A stretch of 64,000 bases of DNA from Haliclona indistincta (lineage: Eukaryota; Porifera; Demospongiae; Haplosclerida; Chalinidae). The stretch is taken from positions 15,171,152 through 15,235,151 of the forward strand of contig OZ024784.1 of assembly GCA_964017065.1 (NCBI GenBank), in the 5' to 3' direction. Positions 42,335 to 53,787 of the stretch are shown in pieces. Positions within the stretch are counted from its first letter, which is position 1. The number at the start of each line of letters is the position of its first letter. The notes under the pieces were generated by a model. That model did not search any database. It worked only from the letters and a program-made list of their open reading frames with translations, and was not told where the DNA came from. The position numbers and the translations under genes are program-made.

Positions 42335-45248
42335 CTACAATATAGAGTTTGAGCGTTTGCTGAATCTGTGACGCTTGCTCTCACCACTCCACGACTTGGA
42401 GCGCTTCTGGAAATGGCGCAGCTGGTCACGATGGTGATCATCGAGCATGAGTCTGTATGCTTGAGGTGTGCACATACACTGCTAGAAAGAACATAGTATA
42501 GTCACATGATGTGGGGTCACTGTATACTCACAGATCTAGAGTCATCCTCATAGAATCGCTTGTAACCACCTTCAAGCAGATAGAGCTCAGGATAATAGAG
42601 AGATGGAAAGTTCATGCCATTCTGCTCCCTGTCCACCTTTCTCGTAAAACGACACCTACAAAACAATCACACAGTTATATAAGCATGAAGGCATGCACCA
42701 TGCAGTACTCACATTTCAGGCCCTCTTTTTGAAGAGAATTCACAGTGGAATATGATGATGTCTCTCTTTTCCTCAGGGTAGGATGGAGAGCTGAAGAACA
42801 TCTCCAGTAGAGTGTCCTTCTCCCAGATATTGATGGCACCCTAGACAGACATCATTCAATACTAGGAGTGTTGAGTGGTACGTGTTACTAACCTTGATGT
42901 GACCACCTTCGTATTCATAAGGATAGCGGCAGTCTACTATTGTGAATCTATCGACAATGTCACTGTAATCACCTTTCAGTAATTGGCAGAGCTAAGAGGA
43001 GAGTACATGTGTAAGATGTGATACAGCACGTGACTCACTGTTTCGCTACTGATACACTTCAAGTCAGTCACTTTAGGAGATTTGATTAGTGGCAGGGCAT
43101 ACGGCTAATGAGAGGATCAATAATGAACTGTGTGTATGTGCTGGTATTATTAGACAGACCTTGGAATGATCTCCAATTCGTTCTACATCATCTCCTGCAA
43201 AATGAACAAGAATTAGTTAAGCTATCTAGTAGAGGAAGGTGGAGCCGACTGACCAGGTGAAGAGAGAAACATGGCATTCTCGCATGGAGGAAGAGAATAA
43301 GACTGTGATCTGAATAATGCAACTCCCTACACAACCAAGGTCAATCAATAGACTCAAAGAATCACACTGTTACAAACTTTGAGATTCTTCTTGGGAGTAG
43401 CGGGAGGAGGTGAATCTGTTAAGCCAGGGACTGGAGGTCTCTTTGGGCATCTCTCCCCCTCACCAAGTTGGTGCGTGGTGAGACATCGCTGTTTAACATA
43501 GAGTAAACTTAATATTGAAAGAACAATGATGATGATCTTACTTTCAAAGACCCTTTGCGATCACGTTGTACAAATGTTGTTTGTTGATCATCCTGTAAGG
43601 ACAGAGATGTATGTTAACATGTGAACCAATAACATTGACGAAATCATTACATTAGCTGGAAGTGCTGTCTGGTTAGAAGTGACAGCCAGCTGACATACAG
43701 GGTCTGAAAAAAGGCCCAGGAAGGACTCTGGCATTGATTGGATGTCATGAGAGTCTTTATGCTGAGAAATGACAAAGTGTGAGATGCTGATTGCATGCAG
43801 TGAGTCAGGATGTATGTGAGTGAGTGTAAATATTATGTGAGTGTTTGTGTACTTGTTTCAGTCTATGGGTGTAAGTTACCTCATCAAGACCATCAAACAC
43901 CCCATCAGAGAAGTAACCATCACTGCTTTCTCCCCCTGATGGGTTTGAAGAAGACGATGAAGAAGAAGAGGAAAAGAAGGAAGAGGTTGATGTCAGAGTC
44001 GATGCAGGAGAAGCTAAGGTCATCCGTTCCTAGGAGAGCATGATAACAATTTAGTGTTAAGTTGACACTTGTGATGCACTAACGACTTACAAGTGGTGAG
44101 TTGATTTGCTGCATCACAGTCTTTGGGAGTGTATTAGTGGAGGTAAAGGGAGAGAGGGGTTGGGAGGGAGCTGAGGTCAGGGGATCAATGGAGTCACTAT
44201 TGGTGTTCTCCTGATGAAAGAAAGAAAGGCATGTGGTCAGTCATAACACAAGAGAAGGAGGAGTGCTTCACCTTGTCTGGGTTCAGAGATAGACTGAGAT
44301 GCTTTGACTTGGGTCTGGAAAGGGAGGAGTGGTTAATTGGTGCTGTATGAGTGTGGTAAATCACAGACCTTGCTGTCAGTCTTCTTCTGTCTGAACAGTT
44401 CCTCACACTAGCCAGTGGTGTCCTCAACTCCGAGCTGTAGTAACCAGGGAGATGGAGTATTTTTATCATATATTACGTGGTAAGTGTCTACTAGTTGTGG
44501 TTACAATAATTGTACTAACATGTGTACACAGACCCAGCCCTGTATGTGACCTATGCAGTATAAGAGCACTATAGGGGCTTTTAGGCTAGTAACTTCATCA
44601 AGAATCAACAATAAAATATCAACAGCAAAACCACAAATACCTATACAGTTGTAGTTATTCAATGCTTGTGTATTTTCGAATTTCTGCCAAACTTACCGCC
44701 GACACAAGACTAAACAATATTTATTGGACTGTATTGCATCTTCTCATATGCATTTACAAATGTAACATATTCACAGAATTGAAGTATTGGAGGAATTTGT
44801 TTGATTGGGGTGTTAGTTACAGCTACTGTTACCAAATGTGAGAGAGGGGCAGTGTACATGTGTGCAGGGGAGGGCACAAGGGGTGAACTGAGTCACAACA
44901 AGAGGGAGGGGTAAGAACAACTCACCTGGTGGATGGGAGGGAGTTAGGTGAACTGCCTGTGCCTTCTATGAGAAAAGATAAAGAAACATGTAGCCAGCTA
45001 GGCTACTGTCACTCACTACTGTCCACAGACAGACGAGCCAGTGGTGATTGCGAGCTGTCGTCTAGCGACAACTTGCGCCTGGGTGTGATCGTTCTGAAAA
45101 AAAAAACACAATTCAGTCTTTTGTCCCAAATCTTAGCTTACTTGGTCTCGTCTTCAGAGTTGTTGGGAGAGAAGAAGGAAACCAGATTGCGACACACCAA
45201 CGGGCTAAACTTGTCTGACGATCGTCCAGTACTACTCCGACGCTCCAT
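42335..45248 (-). CDS. CDC25: CDC25 dual-specificity phosphatase
   Basis: Activates cyclin-dependent kinases by removing inhibitory Thr/Tyr phosphates, driving entry into mitosis. The start [19 protein letters not shown] is at 45248. The long Ser/Pro-rich N-terminus has acidic patches, as usual for the regulatory half. The rhodanese-type catalytic domain reads [20 protein letters not shown], then the active site [16 protein letters not shown] (HCX5R), then [20 protein letters not shown]. The C-terminus [12 protein letters not shown] to [12 protein letters not shown] ends in a basic tail (stop at 42335). The active site is intact. A 100-codon frame ends just upstream of the start codon. Confidence 0.95.
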
Positions 45249-45256
45249 TTTTTATT

Positions 45257-45559
45257 CTAGTTGACGTGCGGTGGGTTGTTAGGTAGGAGGAGATCAAGAA
45301 TTCTATTCAAGAGAGGAGCAGTGCTTGCCAAGTACGCCGAGTGTATTCCTCGTATTTTCTGTTGCTCTGACGACACCCTGGCGTTCTTAGCTGGACTTTT
45401 CCCACCTCCTGCTTTCACCAACAGCCGGCACAGTCCGTCACCATGAAAACGCGACAAGGAATTCATGCATTTATTTTGTAATTTGGCGCGTCGCCGGGAA
45501 ATCGACTGCGCAAGCGCATTCGTGCGAAAAGTTGGCGCCATAGCATTATTTTGCTGCAT
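45257..45559 (-). CDS. Possible 100-codon upstream ORF or small gene before CDC25
   Basis: Open frame starting MQQNNAMAPTFRTNALAQS and ending LLLPNNPPHVN at a TAG eight bases before the CDC25 ATG. It is basic in its first half and hydrophobic-helical near the end. I recognise no family. It may be a long upstream ORF on the CDC25 transcript, or a chance frame in the promoter shared with the sialidase-like gene. Confidence 0.3.
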   Translation of the reverse strand: MQQNNAMAPTFRTNALAQSISRRRAKLQNKCMNSLSRFHGDGLCRLLVKAGGGKSPAKNARVSSEQQKIRGIHSAYLASTAPLLNRILDLLLPNNPPHVN

Positions 45560-45597
45560 TCTAATTCTAGTCTCGATCTCGTCCCCAGACCAGTACT

Positions 45598-46735
45598 ATG
45601 TTGTCTTTGTGGCTAGCCTTCTTTCTAGTTGCCCAAACGAGCGAATCAAAGGAATTTGATGGTGTCGTACGACCGACTGGAGATGGTCGTTATGAAGCCT
45701 ACATGATTCCTCCTTACACATCCAATCATGCATCTTTTCTTGAAGAACTGCCCACAGGGGATCTTCTAATGGCCTGGTTCAGTGGGGTTGCAGAGGGGGC
45801 TAACCAATGTTCCATTGTGTTAGCTAGTTTACCAAAAGGGTCTACACAATGGTCCAAAGCAGCCCTGGTTTCCAGAAGAGATGGCTACTCAAATCAGAAT
45901 CCGGTCTTGTATTACGATAATAAACAAACGGGGCTGTTCTTATTTCACTCTCAGCAACCAGCTTCTGGTCAATTTAGAGCTGGGTTACTTAATTCAGAGG
46001 AAAAAGCGCATATTTGGATGCTTCAAAGTATTGGTGATTCTGGAATGAACTGGACAACACCAAAACTGGTGTTTGGAAAGGATGGTTCATTTGATCGTAA
46101 CAGAATCATTCTTTCTCTCACCAATAATTGGATATATCCAATATACTATGCAGGTGAGTAGTTTATGTGGCACAATACTGACAGTAAAATTATTTGTTTA
46201 TAGTTGAAGGAAGCGAAAATCAATACTCTGCGATTGAAATGACTAAAGATCTTACTCAATGGCAAGAATATTCAATGAAAGACTCAAATTATCTTGTCCA
46301 ACCATCAGTAATCAGACCTGTCGCAAACGAATCCTTTCTCATGTCCTTTTTTAGAGATAGAAGGCATGAGCACATCTACAGTGCAACATCTGAAGATGAT
46401 GGAAAGACTTGGTCAAAACCCGAAGCAACCTCTCTTCCTAATAATAATGCTGCTATACAAGCGACCGTTCTTAAAAGTGGTAACATTGCCATTGTCTATA
46501 ACCCTACGACTAGTTCTCGTAATCCAATCAGTATTTCACTGTCTGAAGATCGTGGAAAAACCTGGCGATACACTCGGAATCTTGAGTTTGTTCACAAAGA
46601 GGAGGAAACGAAGGTGGAGTTCTCATACCCATCCATTCTTCAGTCAGCTGATGAAACTATACACGTTTCCTATACGTACAACAGAGACACCATCAAATAT
46701 ACTAAACTAACAGAAGAGTGGATTAAAATGAAATA
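45598..46735 (+). CDS. Secreted sialidase-like (BNR/Asp-box) protein
   Basis: Two exons, 45598-46153 and 46204-46735. The signal peptide is MLSLWLAFFLVAQTSESK. The rest is a sialidase-type beta-propeller of about 340 residues with Asp boxes SEDDGKTW and SEDRGKTW and a weaker SIGDSGMNW, plus LPTGDLLMAWFSG and SFFRDRRHEH, as in BNR_2 proteins. It likely acts outside the cell or in the secretory route on glycans, but full catalytic residues were not verified. Only one intron in an intron-dense region, and similarity to bacterial-style secreted sialidases, make transfer from a microbe possible. It is divergent from CDC25 and convergent with the clarin-like gene (73 bp between stops, AATAAA-rich on both strands). 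Confidence 0.82.
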
Positions 46736-46808
46736 AATATTAGGATACTAATTTTTGTACATTTTTTATAGCTACTGTAAATTATAATAATAAAATAAAA
46801 TATTAATT

Positions 46809-47897
46809 TTAATAAAGTACAGTGTTACTAGGCTGTGCTGGTGATGCTTCTTCTTGTTCAGTGGATGGAGGTATGAAGGTTGTATATGATAGTTCTGGAC
46901 GCTGGGCTGGTTGAGTTATAACCTCTTCCTCCACCAGTTCTTCGTCAATTTCCTGAAGATCATCAAGTTCCATTGGCAGAGGTGAAACTAAGTCAAGCTT
47001 TTCCAGTATATCTTCATCGTACAGAGTAGGCATGAGGAAAGTCAGTCTCCATGATGAGAGAACAACAAAGATCGGTAGTACAGAACCTACATGTATTGCG
47101 CCGTGTAAATCGACGATGAATGTGATACATTAGCTGCCACACAATCTACAGTTTACCTGTTATGAAGAGGTATGCTGAGTAGTACAGCTTGGGACTGGAT
47201 GTGTACATGTCTAAGAAAATTGAGCCTCTTAGCCTAACAAGCTGATCTCCAGTGCTCAACACACATTGAAAGAAATCAAAGAAAGACACCAAACCAGCAA
47301 CAGCAAATACAGCTATAAAAGAGTGCAAGAGTTTAGGATTTTTCGAGTTGTCAATATCTACTTACTAATCAAAAAACTGAGCACATACACAGTAGCTGGG
47401 CCTTTCCACCATTGTTCAACCACCTGGTAGGTGTTCACAAATGTGAACGATGCAGCAGCAATGCACAAGGAAATAGCAATAACAGCACACAATAGTGTAA
47501 AGTAGATAGGAACAAATGAGACAATTTCACCAAATCTGTCAACTGAAGTATCAAGAGTAAAAGTAACTGAGGACAGCAGAGGAAATATCTGATGCTCACA
47601 TATCACATAGGTCTCAGTCAGCTCTGCTACTACATTTCCAGTAAGTGACTCCATTCCTTGAATCAATCCGAATGTGACTGTTCCACGGAAGTCATCCTCC
47701 ATGTAGACATCTAACTGAATAAGCAGAATGCAAATTGTGTTGCAGTTTCTTGCATGCAATAATTATTGTAGATCTACCTGCACCCATCCAGGTGTGCCAA
47801 TAGCAATAACGAGACATAGGAATGACACTGCTAGGAGCACTAATGATGAGACTGGCCATGCCAATCTCTCGAATTCCAAACGGTTCATCAACGCCAT
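46809..47897 (-). CDS. Clarin-like four-pass membrane protein
   Basis: Starts MALMNRLEFERLAWPVSS. TM1 ends in AIGTPGWVQ, the Gly-Thr-Pro-x-Trp seen after TM1 in clarins and related tetraspan proteins. The extracellular loop includes TFGLIQGMES. TM2 follows FVPIYFTLLCAVIAISLCIA, TM3 is KGPATVYVLSFLI with AVFAVAGLVSFFDFF, and TM4 follows SPKLYYSAYLF with FVVLSSW. The cytoplasmic tail is acidic and ends QPSNTVLY. Four exons. Clarins act at membrane-cytoskeleton junctions of sensory cells (CLRN1) or are poorly known (CLRN3). The family call rests on the layout and a few motifs; another PMP22/claudin-type tetraspan is possible. Confidence 0.65.
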
Positions 47898-48265
47898 GAT
47901 CAAAAACAACAACAACGATCTCCCACGCAGCGCGCAGAGCACACGCCCTTAGCTAGTTAATTAACTACAACTAGTTAATAAACATTGAAGGGGAAATCCC
48001 TATGCTGTGTTGCTGATTGAGCACGATGCAAATGGCGTCCATTTCTCTGTCGATGTGAAAGTTCCAGGGACCAACAGTGGTACTTGTACTTGAGATTGTG
48101 TAGTCACATAGTGGTCAGAAGAGTTTATTCTTAAGTAGGAAGGCGGCAAAGATCAATAGGTAAGAATCTCTTGAGAGATAGCGATTCGTTCTTTGTGTTG
48201 TTTGTGGTCTCTTCATTTCTTTCTTATTATCACTACTTTATAGTTTATCTTGGAATTAAGTTGAC

Positions 48266-50350
48266 ATGTCAGGATCACGACATCCTTCAAGACACAGCGG
48301 TGCGTCTGTGTAGTGTAAACATCTAGCTTGAATCACCCCTCCCTCTTCCTCCCCTTTCTCTTCTAAGGTGTAAGCTGTGATGCCTGTAGTAAAGGTGGAT
48401 TCACGGGGAAACGCTACAAGTGTCTGACATGCTATGATTTTGATCTCTGTCAGGACTGTTATGAGGCAGGTGAAACCGGCAATGGTCGTCATGAACAGCA
48501 CCATCCAATGCAGGTCATCCTTACAAAGGTTGAAGCTGGTCAGTTAGTAATCATTGATCTCTCATACATATTCAGTATAGCAATACACTCAACACCACTA
48601 CCCACTGTTAGAGTCATGATGGGAAGTTGACATGAAAAACTATTAATTTTGTTGTGCTGAGTGCCCAATAATACCTTAGTGTTCTCAACAGCCAACATAG
48701 TTGTCTTGATTAGAAGATGTATAAGGTCTGTACTTTTCTTGTGACCTCAGATCTGTTCTATGGTGGTGAGAATCACGGTGTAGAGCAACCACAGTCCTTC
48801 ACGTGTCCGCTATGCGGAGACGTGGGTCTGTCAGATGCTGAGTTGAGAGATCATGTTTCAAGACACCATTCAGACGCTTCTAGCATACAGGAGGTGGTAA
48901 GTGACTGATTAGTACATAGCATGTGTATGGGAGAAAGTGTAAGAGAGTGATAATTTTTATCAAGGGACATTTTTACACAATGTATATAGATTTGTCCAGT
49001 ATGTGCGGCTCATCCTAGCGGTAATCCTAACCATCTCACTGACGACTTTCCCTCTCATCTCACATTGGATCACTCTCGTTCTCTCAGAGATGTCGACCTG
49101 ATATCCTACATAGATATGCGTCTACACTAATTCACTCATTAACTTGTAAAATACAATCTGGCAGTGTATGTAGTGCCATACATATCTTTGGTTACATGTT
49201 GTGTTCCCTTGACTGTGCTGCTCACGATCAGAATTCTGTACATAGTCGTGTGAGGAGGATGATGGTTAGAAGGAGAGGTGGGTTAGAGCGTCATTACGGC
49301 GGTCTACTGAGAGGGGACAGCGGAGCTTCTCAAGCCTCTCCGGACTCTGACCCGGTCTCTGAGATTCTTTCTCATCTCGCAGGTGGGAGCATGTGATATT
49401 ATAGGGCATGTTTGATGTAATGCCTATTTCTCGGAATTGAATGTTTGTAGATAAGACTTGTTTTGTACACAACAATAATGTTGTTGATGAAACTAAACTT
49501 GAATGTTCAGTTTATGTTTTGTGTATTATATTCGTCTTCTTTCTTCACTGTACAGTAGGTGGACGTAGTAGAATGCCGTCAGAGATTCCTCCTCATATTC
49601 AACAGCTGTTAGACAGCCAGGAAAGACAGGCTCTTGAGAGATCCACGACATCACAACGACCAGCATATCGTAAGATTCTTGTTGGTGGCGGCCTCCCTTT
49701 AACCAGTAAGTGTCTGCATGCTTTACGCATGCAGTCACTGGGTCATGCCCAGTGCGTTACTTACTCACTGGAATCGCCCACTGCCTGTCGACTGGTACAG
49801 TATGATGTGTCAGCTTGTCACGGCTTTGGTTGGCTACAGTAACACACCACCACTTCAACTTCATTGAAAACGGCCCGACCTTCTGGTTTTGGGAGTCCAT
49901 TCATGTGTGTGTGTGTGTGTGTGTGTTTGTCTAAAATAATGATAATGTTTATGTTGTCTACTATAATGTTCAAATAATGTGCATTTTGTTAGGTTCAGGA
50001 GCAATATCATTGTTCGCTCCATCTCGAGATGCACTTGAGTTAGGTAGTAGCAGTAGATCACACACCAAGAGTGAGACTCTTCTCACATCTACCACCTCAT
50101 CCTCTAACAGAGAGAACTCTGCCTACCTTTTACCAAGGTACAGTAGCAGCTGTGACAACATACTGCCTCTTGTTCTTCTGACATGTACTGTCTTCTATTA
50201 TTCAGCTGTGAGCAGCAGAGGTTGTCAGATGTAGAAAAAGTTGAGATGGAAAAGCTAAGGGTGGACAGAAGCTTGTTTGTTCAGGACTTGTTGTTGTCGT
50301 CTCTAGCATTCTCGGACTCTAGTTCAGAAAGCAGCGAGGAAGCACTATGA
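48266..50350 (+). CDS. KCMF1: E3 ubiquitin ligase KCMF1
   Basis: Starts MSGSRHPSRHS, spliced to the ZZ zinc finger GVSCDACSKGGFTGKRYKCL with CYDFDLCQDCYEAG. Next is FYGGENHGVEQPQSFTCPLC (C2H2-like) and ICPVCAAHPSGNPNHLTDDF, the Di19-type finger pair of KCMF1. A variable middle follows, then VEKLRVDRSLFVQDLLLSS-type sequence near the C-terminus and an acidic end SSESSEEAL. KCMF1 works with UBR4 and recognises N-degrons or damaged cargo for proteasomal and autophagic turnover. A TG microsatellite lies in an intron at about 49903-49925. It converges on FANK1. Confidence 0.92.
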
Positions 50351-50565
50351 ATGCAACTTGGAACAACGGCAGAACACAAGCAGCAACTGTGTTCCTCTCA
50401 ACCCTGTCTATTTTGATTTCTCTTCTTCTAGATCTGCCAGTCTGTGTATTTTGTCCACTGTTTGTGTTTTTTTTTTGTTGCAAATCAGTATAAAATTCTT
50501 ACTTACAGTCAGTGTCAGAAGACTATTCATTGTCTTTAGTGTTAGCTATCATTTACAAGACAGCA

Positions 50566-53500
50566 TTATGTATTTGTGGTATGGTAAAGTGACTGGGTTG
50601 CCGAGGGTAGCTGTTGTCCTCTCATTTTGTGCTCAATGCAGCTTCTAACACTGATACTGTTTCCTGGAGGCAAGAAGAGATGATGGTAGTGGATCACATA
50701 ATCAACTGTACGACGTACCATTCGGTCGAATGATCGTGCAAAGTCAAGTGCAGTCTTTCCATACTGGAGAAAAAAAAGAGTGCATAAGAAAGACTTGCAG
50801 TGCTATCTCACCTCATTTCTTGCTGAAGCATCAGCTCCATTGCTAATCAAGATGTTTACTAGATCTGAGTGCCCATTGAGAGCGGCTAACTATAAGAGAG
50901 AACAGCCGACTTGACTTCACCAACAGCACTGATGGTGAGTACTGACCATTACTGCTGTCTTGCCGTCCTTGTCTCTTCTCAAGACATCGGCGCCATGACT
51001 TATAAGCACTCTAGCAACAGCTGTATTACCAGATACAGCAGCTATAGAAGAGAAAGTGAGTGAGTGAGATGGAGTGCAGTTCACCTGTTCTCAATAATGG
51101 AGTCCATCCTGAAATTGTGGTTTTGTCAACATCATCTACCTACAACCATAAACACATACTGTATCACTGTGCTGACTAATTATTAACACATGTACTACAT
51201 TACCACTCAGCAGTGATATGTAAGGTTGATCCTACACTTGTTAGTTTTTTGTTAAAACTTTACTTTATACACATGTAACTGTGCTAAATCTGGCAGCTGA
51301 TTTTGCAAATAATTATTACTATCAGTAATTTCACAAGTGTTCAAATTTTGTGAATAGAAATTAAATCGACCAAAATTTACTGAGTAGACTAGTATTCTTT
51401 GTGCTGTGCCCGTTAAATGACCTAACACATTCAGAGCAAAATTAAAATAGAGTTATGATGAACACATGTGAAATTACCGAACGCTGTTGTGTTGCAGAAG
51501 CAGCAACAATAAAGAGTGGGCTCATAATGACACTGCACTTGCTCAGGCTCATCACAGTACCTGGCTTTGAGCACTCACTTAAAATGTCTTATTCCTAAAC
51601 CAAACGAATAGTTGGCTTGCATACACTCATATTAATTTTTACAGCTCTTAGATGTTGGGAGATTTGATCTGAAGAGGATCTTGAAGCAGTAGAAACTATC
51701 TGTCCTCTTGTCAAAAGAAGCATCCCTGGATTAATTGCTCAACTTCAGAAACAACATTCATGCCAGAGTATTGCTTTTGTATCGCAGGATTTGCATCCTT
51801 CTCTTGATCATGTGTGTCAGAGCCATTCCGGTCGTTAGGTAACTGCTGATAACAAAGTGCAATTTCAAAAATGCACAAAGTGTGTCCATGAGTCTTAAAA
51901 TCTTAGAGAAAGGCTTTCAATAAACCATCTCAGAGTAAGAATTGATGAGAGGGAATCGCCATGAGATTTAGAAATTTGTTAAAGCTGAACTAGTGACTAA
52001 AACAGACAGGATGTCTGCCAGGTAGTGTTCGAAGATAATGAGAAGAAACAGCATTAGTTGTTTGTGGTGATTGTACTCGTCAAAAACAACTCGATTGGAA
52101 TGTTGCAGTTCTGCTTATCGGTATATAAAAGTTACGATCTATGTACATGTAGCAGTAGTCAAGTGAAAATGACACTTTCCAGGAATGGTGCAAATTATGT
52201 CCGAAAATCTCTTCCCCTCCTTAGCTCAGAATGTTCTTATCAGTGGTGAAATTATTAGAAAGGCAAAGCCATCGCGCTCAACACAAGACACTCCTGATAT
52301 TTTAGGTGACTTTCGAAGAATAGTAATCGCAAAGTCAAGCGTTAGAGACTTATTTTGTGGTGCTTTTTGACCAGTAAGACTATGCATTAATTACCATCAC
52401 TCCACTACTCAGGGCTAATTCCACTGCCTCACATTGTCCACCATCAGCAGCCCAATGCAATGCTGACATACCTGTAGAACCCAGGAATGGACAAGGAAAG
52501 CTAAAGTAAAATGCATACCGGCACTATCTCTTGTACTCCATGATGCTCCACTAGCTATGAGTAGCTTGGCACATTCCAGTTGACCATGATAACATGCTTC
52601 CATTAGACTAAAGAATAATTGTGCACTTAGTTACAGTAATAGTAACACACATACCTTGTTTTGCCGGCAGTGTTCTGATACTCAACATCAGCTCCCATGC
52701 TCAACAGTAATTCCACGATCCTGCATCACAGGAAAGGTTCACTAAAAACCAGCAAAACAAACTTGCTAACTTGGTCCTGCCGTGTCGACAGGCACTCATG
52801 AGAGGTGATGAATTATGAAGGTCTGGAGTTTCTAAATACTGGTCTCTGAAATCAGAATAAAATTTACTCACGTCTTGTTCCAACACTCACTGTTCTTGCA
52901 GTATTTTGCTCACTAGACTAATGTCACCTCGAACAATAGCTTTGTGAACTTGCTCACTGGACTGAGACTGACCTAACAAGAAGCAAGGCACTAAGGAAGA
53001 GAGACGATGACGAGACACATACGTGTAGTGGAGACAGTGACAGGAGGGCTCCATGGTCCAGATCCCACTTCATTGGTCGCTCTCAACACAAAGCAATATT
53101 GTGTAGACACCTCTAGTCCTGTAATCACGCATCTTTTGACAGGTCCACTGCAGCATGCAAGGAAGGAACAAGATCTTGAAGCACTACCAACTGCACAACT
53201 CATCCAAGAGTTGCATTAATCTATTTCACATAACAATACTAGAGTTTTAGTGAACAGATACCTTAGCTGTAAAAACTATGCACTTGCTCAGGCTCGTCAT
53301 ATGGTAGCACTATAACTATATACGTACACCCATTCACACAGCCCCAAACCCTTGTGGCTTAGGCTAATGATCAGGTTCACCAGTGATACAGAATGATCAC
53401 TACAGTAACGATCACTCACTGGTACACTCTCCCTGCTCCAGTAGTTACACCACTCCCACTTTCCTGCTGCACAGTGTAGACCAGCGGACCAGCTGCAGAT

Positions 53501-53653
53501 TGGTGGGCGGGATCATTCCAGTATAGTTCAATCGAGTGATGCGTCACCTTCCCTACCACAGGTGGGTCAGGACGACCAGGTACTGTAAATATGCATTTGT
53601 ACAATGTAGAGCGAGCACGAGAAAAACTGCTCACCTGCTGCTGCAGTCTCCAT
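50566..53653 (-). CDS. FANK1: Fibronectin type III and ankyrin repeat protein FANK1
   Basis: Starts METAAA at 53653, then one FN3 domain (PGRPDPPVVGKVTHHSIELY, TGLEVSTQYCFVLRATNEVG, GPWSPPVTVSTT). About six ankyrin repeats follow: DLHNSSPLMSACRHG, ACYHGQLECAKLLIASGASW, GMSALHWAADGGQCEAVELA, GWTPLL with GNTAVARVLISHGADV, and LNGHSDLVNILISNGADASA. It ends after YGKTALDFARSFDRM with a short tail and stop at 50566. Vertebrate FANK1 is testis-enriched and linked to ciliated or sperm cells. Convergent with KCMF1 and divergent from sideroflexin across 134 bp. Confidence 0.9.
51145..52380. other. 1.2-kb FANK1 intron, no gene recognised
   Basis: An unusually long intron for this gene, between the ankyrin exons ending near 52395 and starting near 51137. 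Frames on the plus strand at 52058-52370 show no family features. A 21-bp string at 51533 recurs (20 of 21) at 53279. No terminal repeats were found. Confidence 0.5.
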
Positions 53654-53787
53654 GATCGATGGGCGTGACAAAATTTTAATGAAGAGGGCGTGTAACGGGT
53701 GTGTCTCCAGTTCCGCAATTCGCAATTCCAAGCCTGAGAGTGAGAGATCAACTGTCGGAAAGTATTTATTGTCGCCATTTTGCACAA
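53654..53787. promoter_or_regulatory. Probable bidirectional promoter FANK1/sideroflexin
   Basis: Only 134 bp between divergent start codons, so the two genes must share or overlap promoters. No TATA box is evident. Confidence 0.45.
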
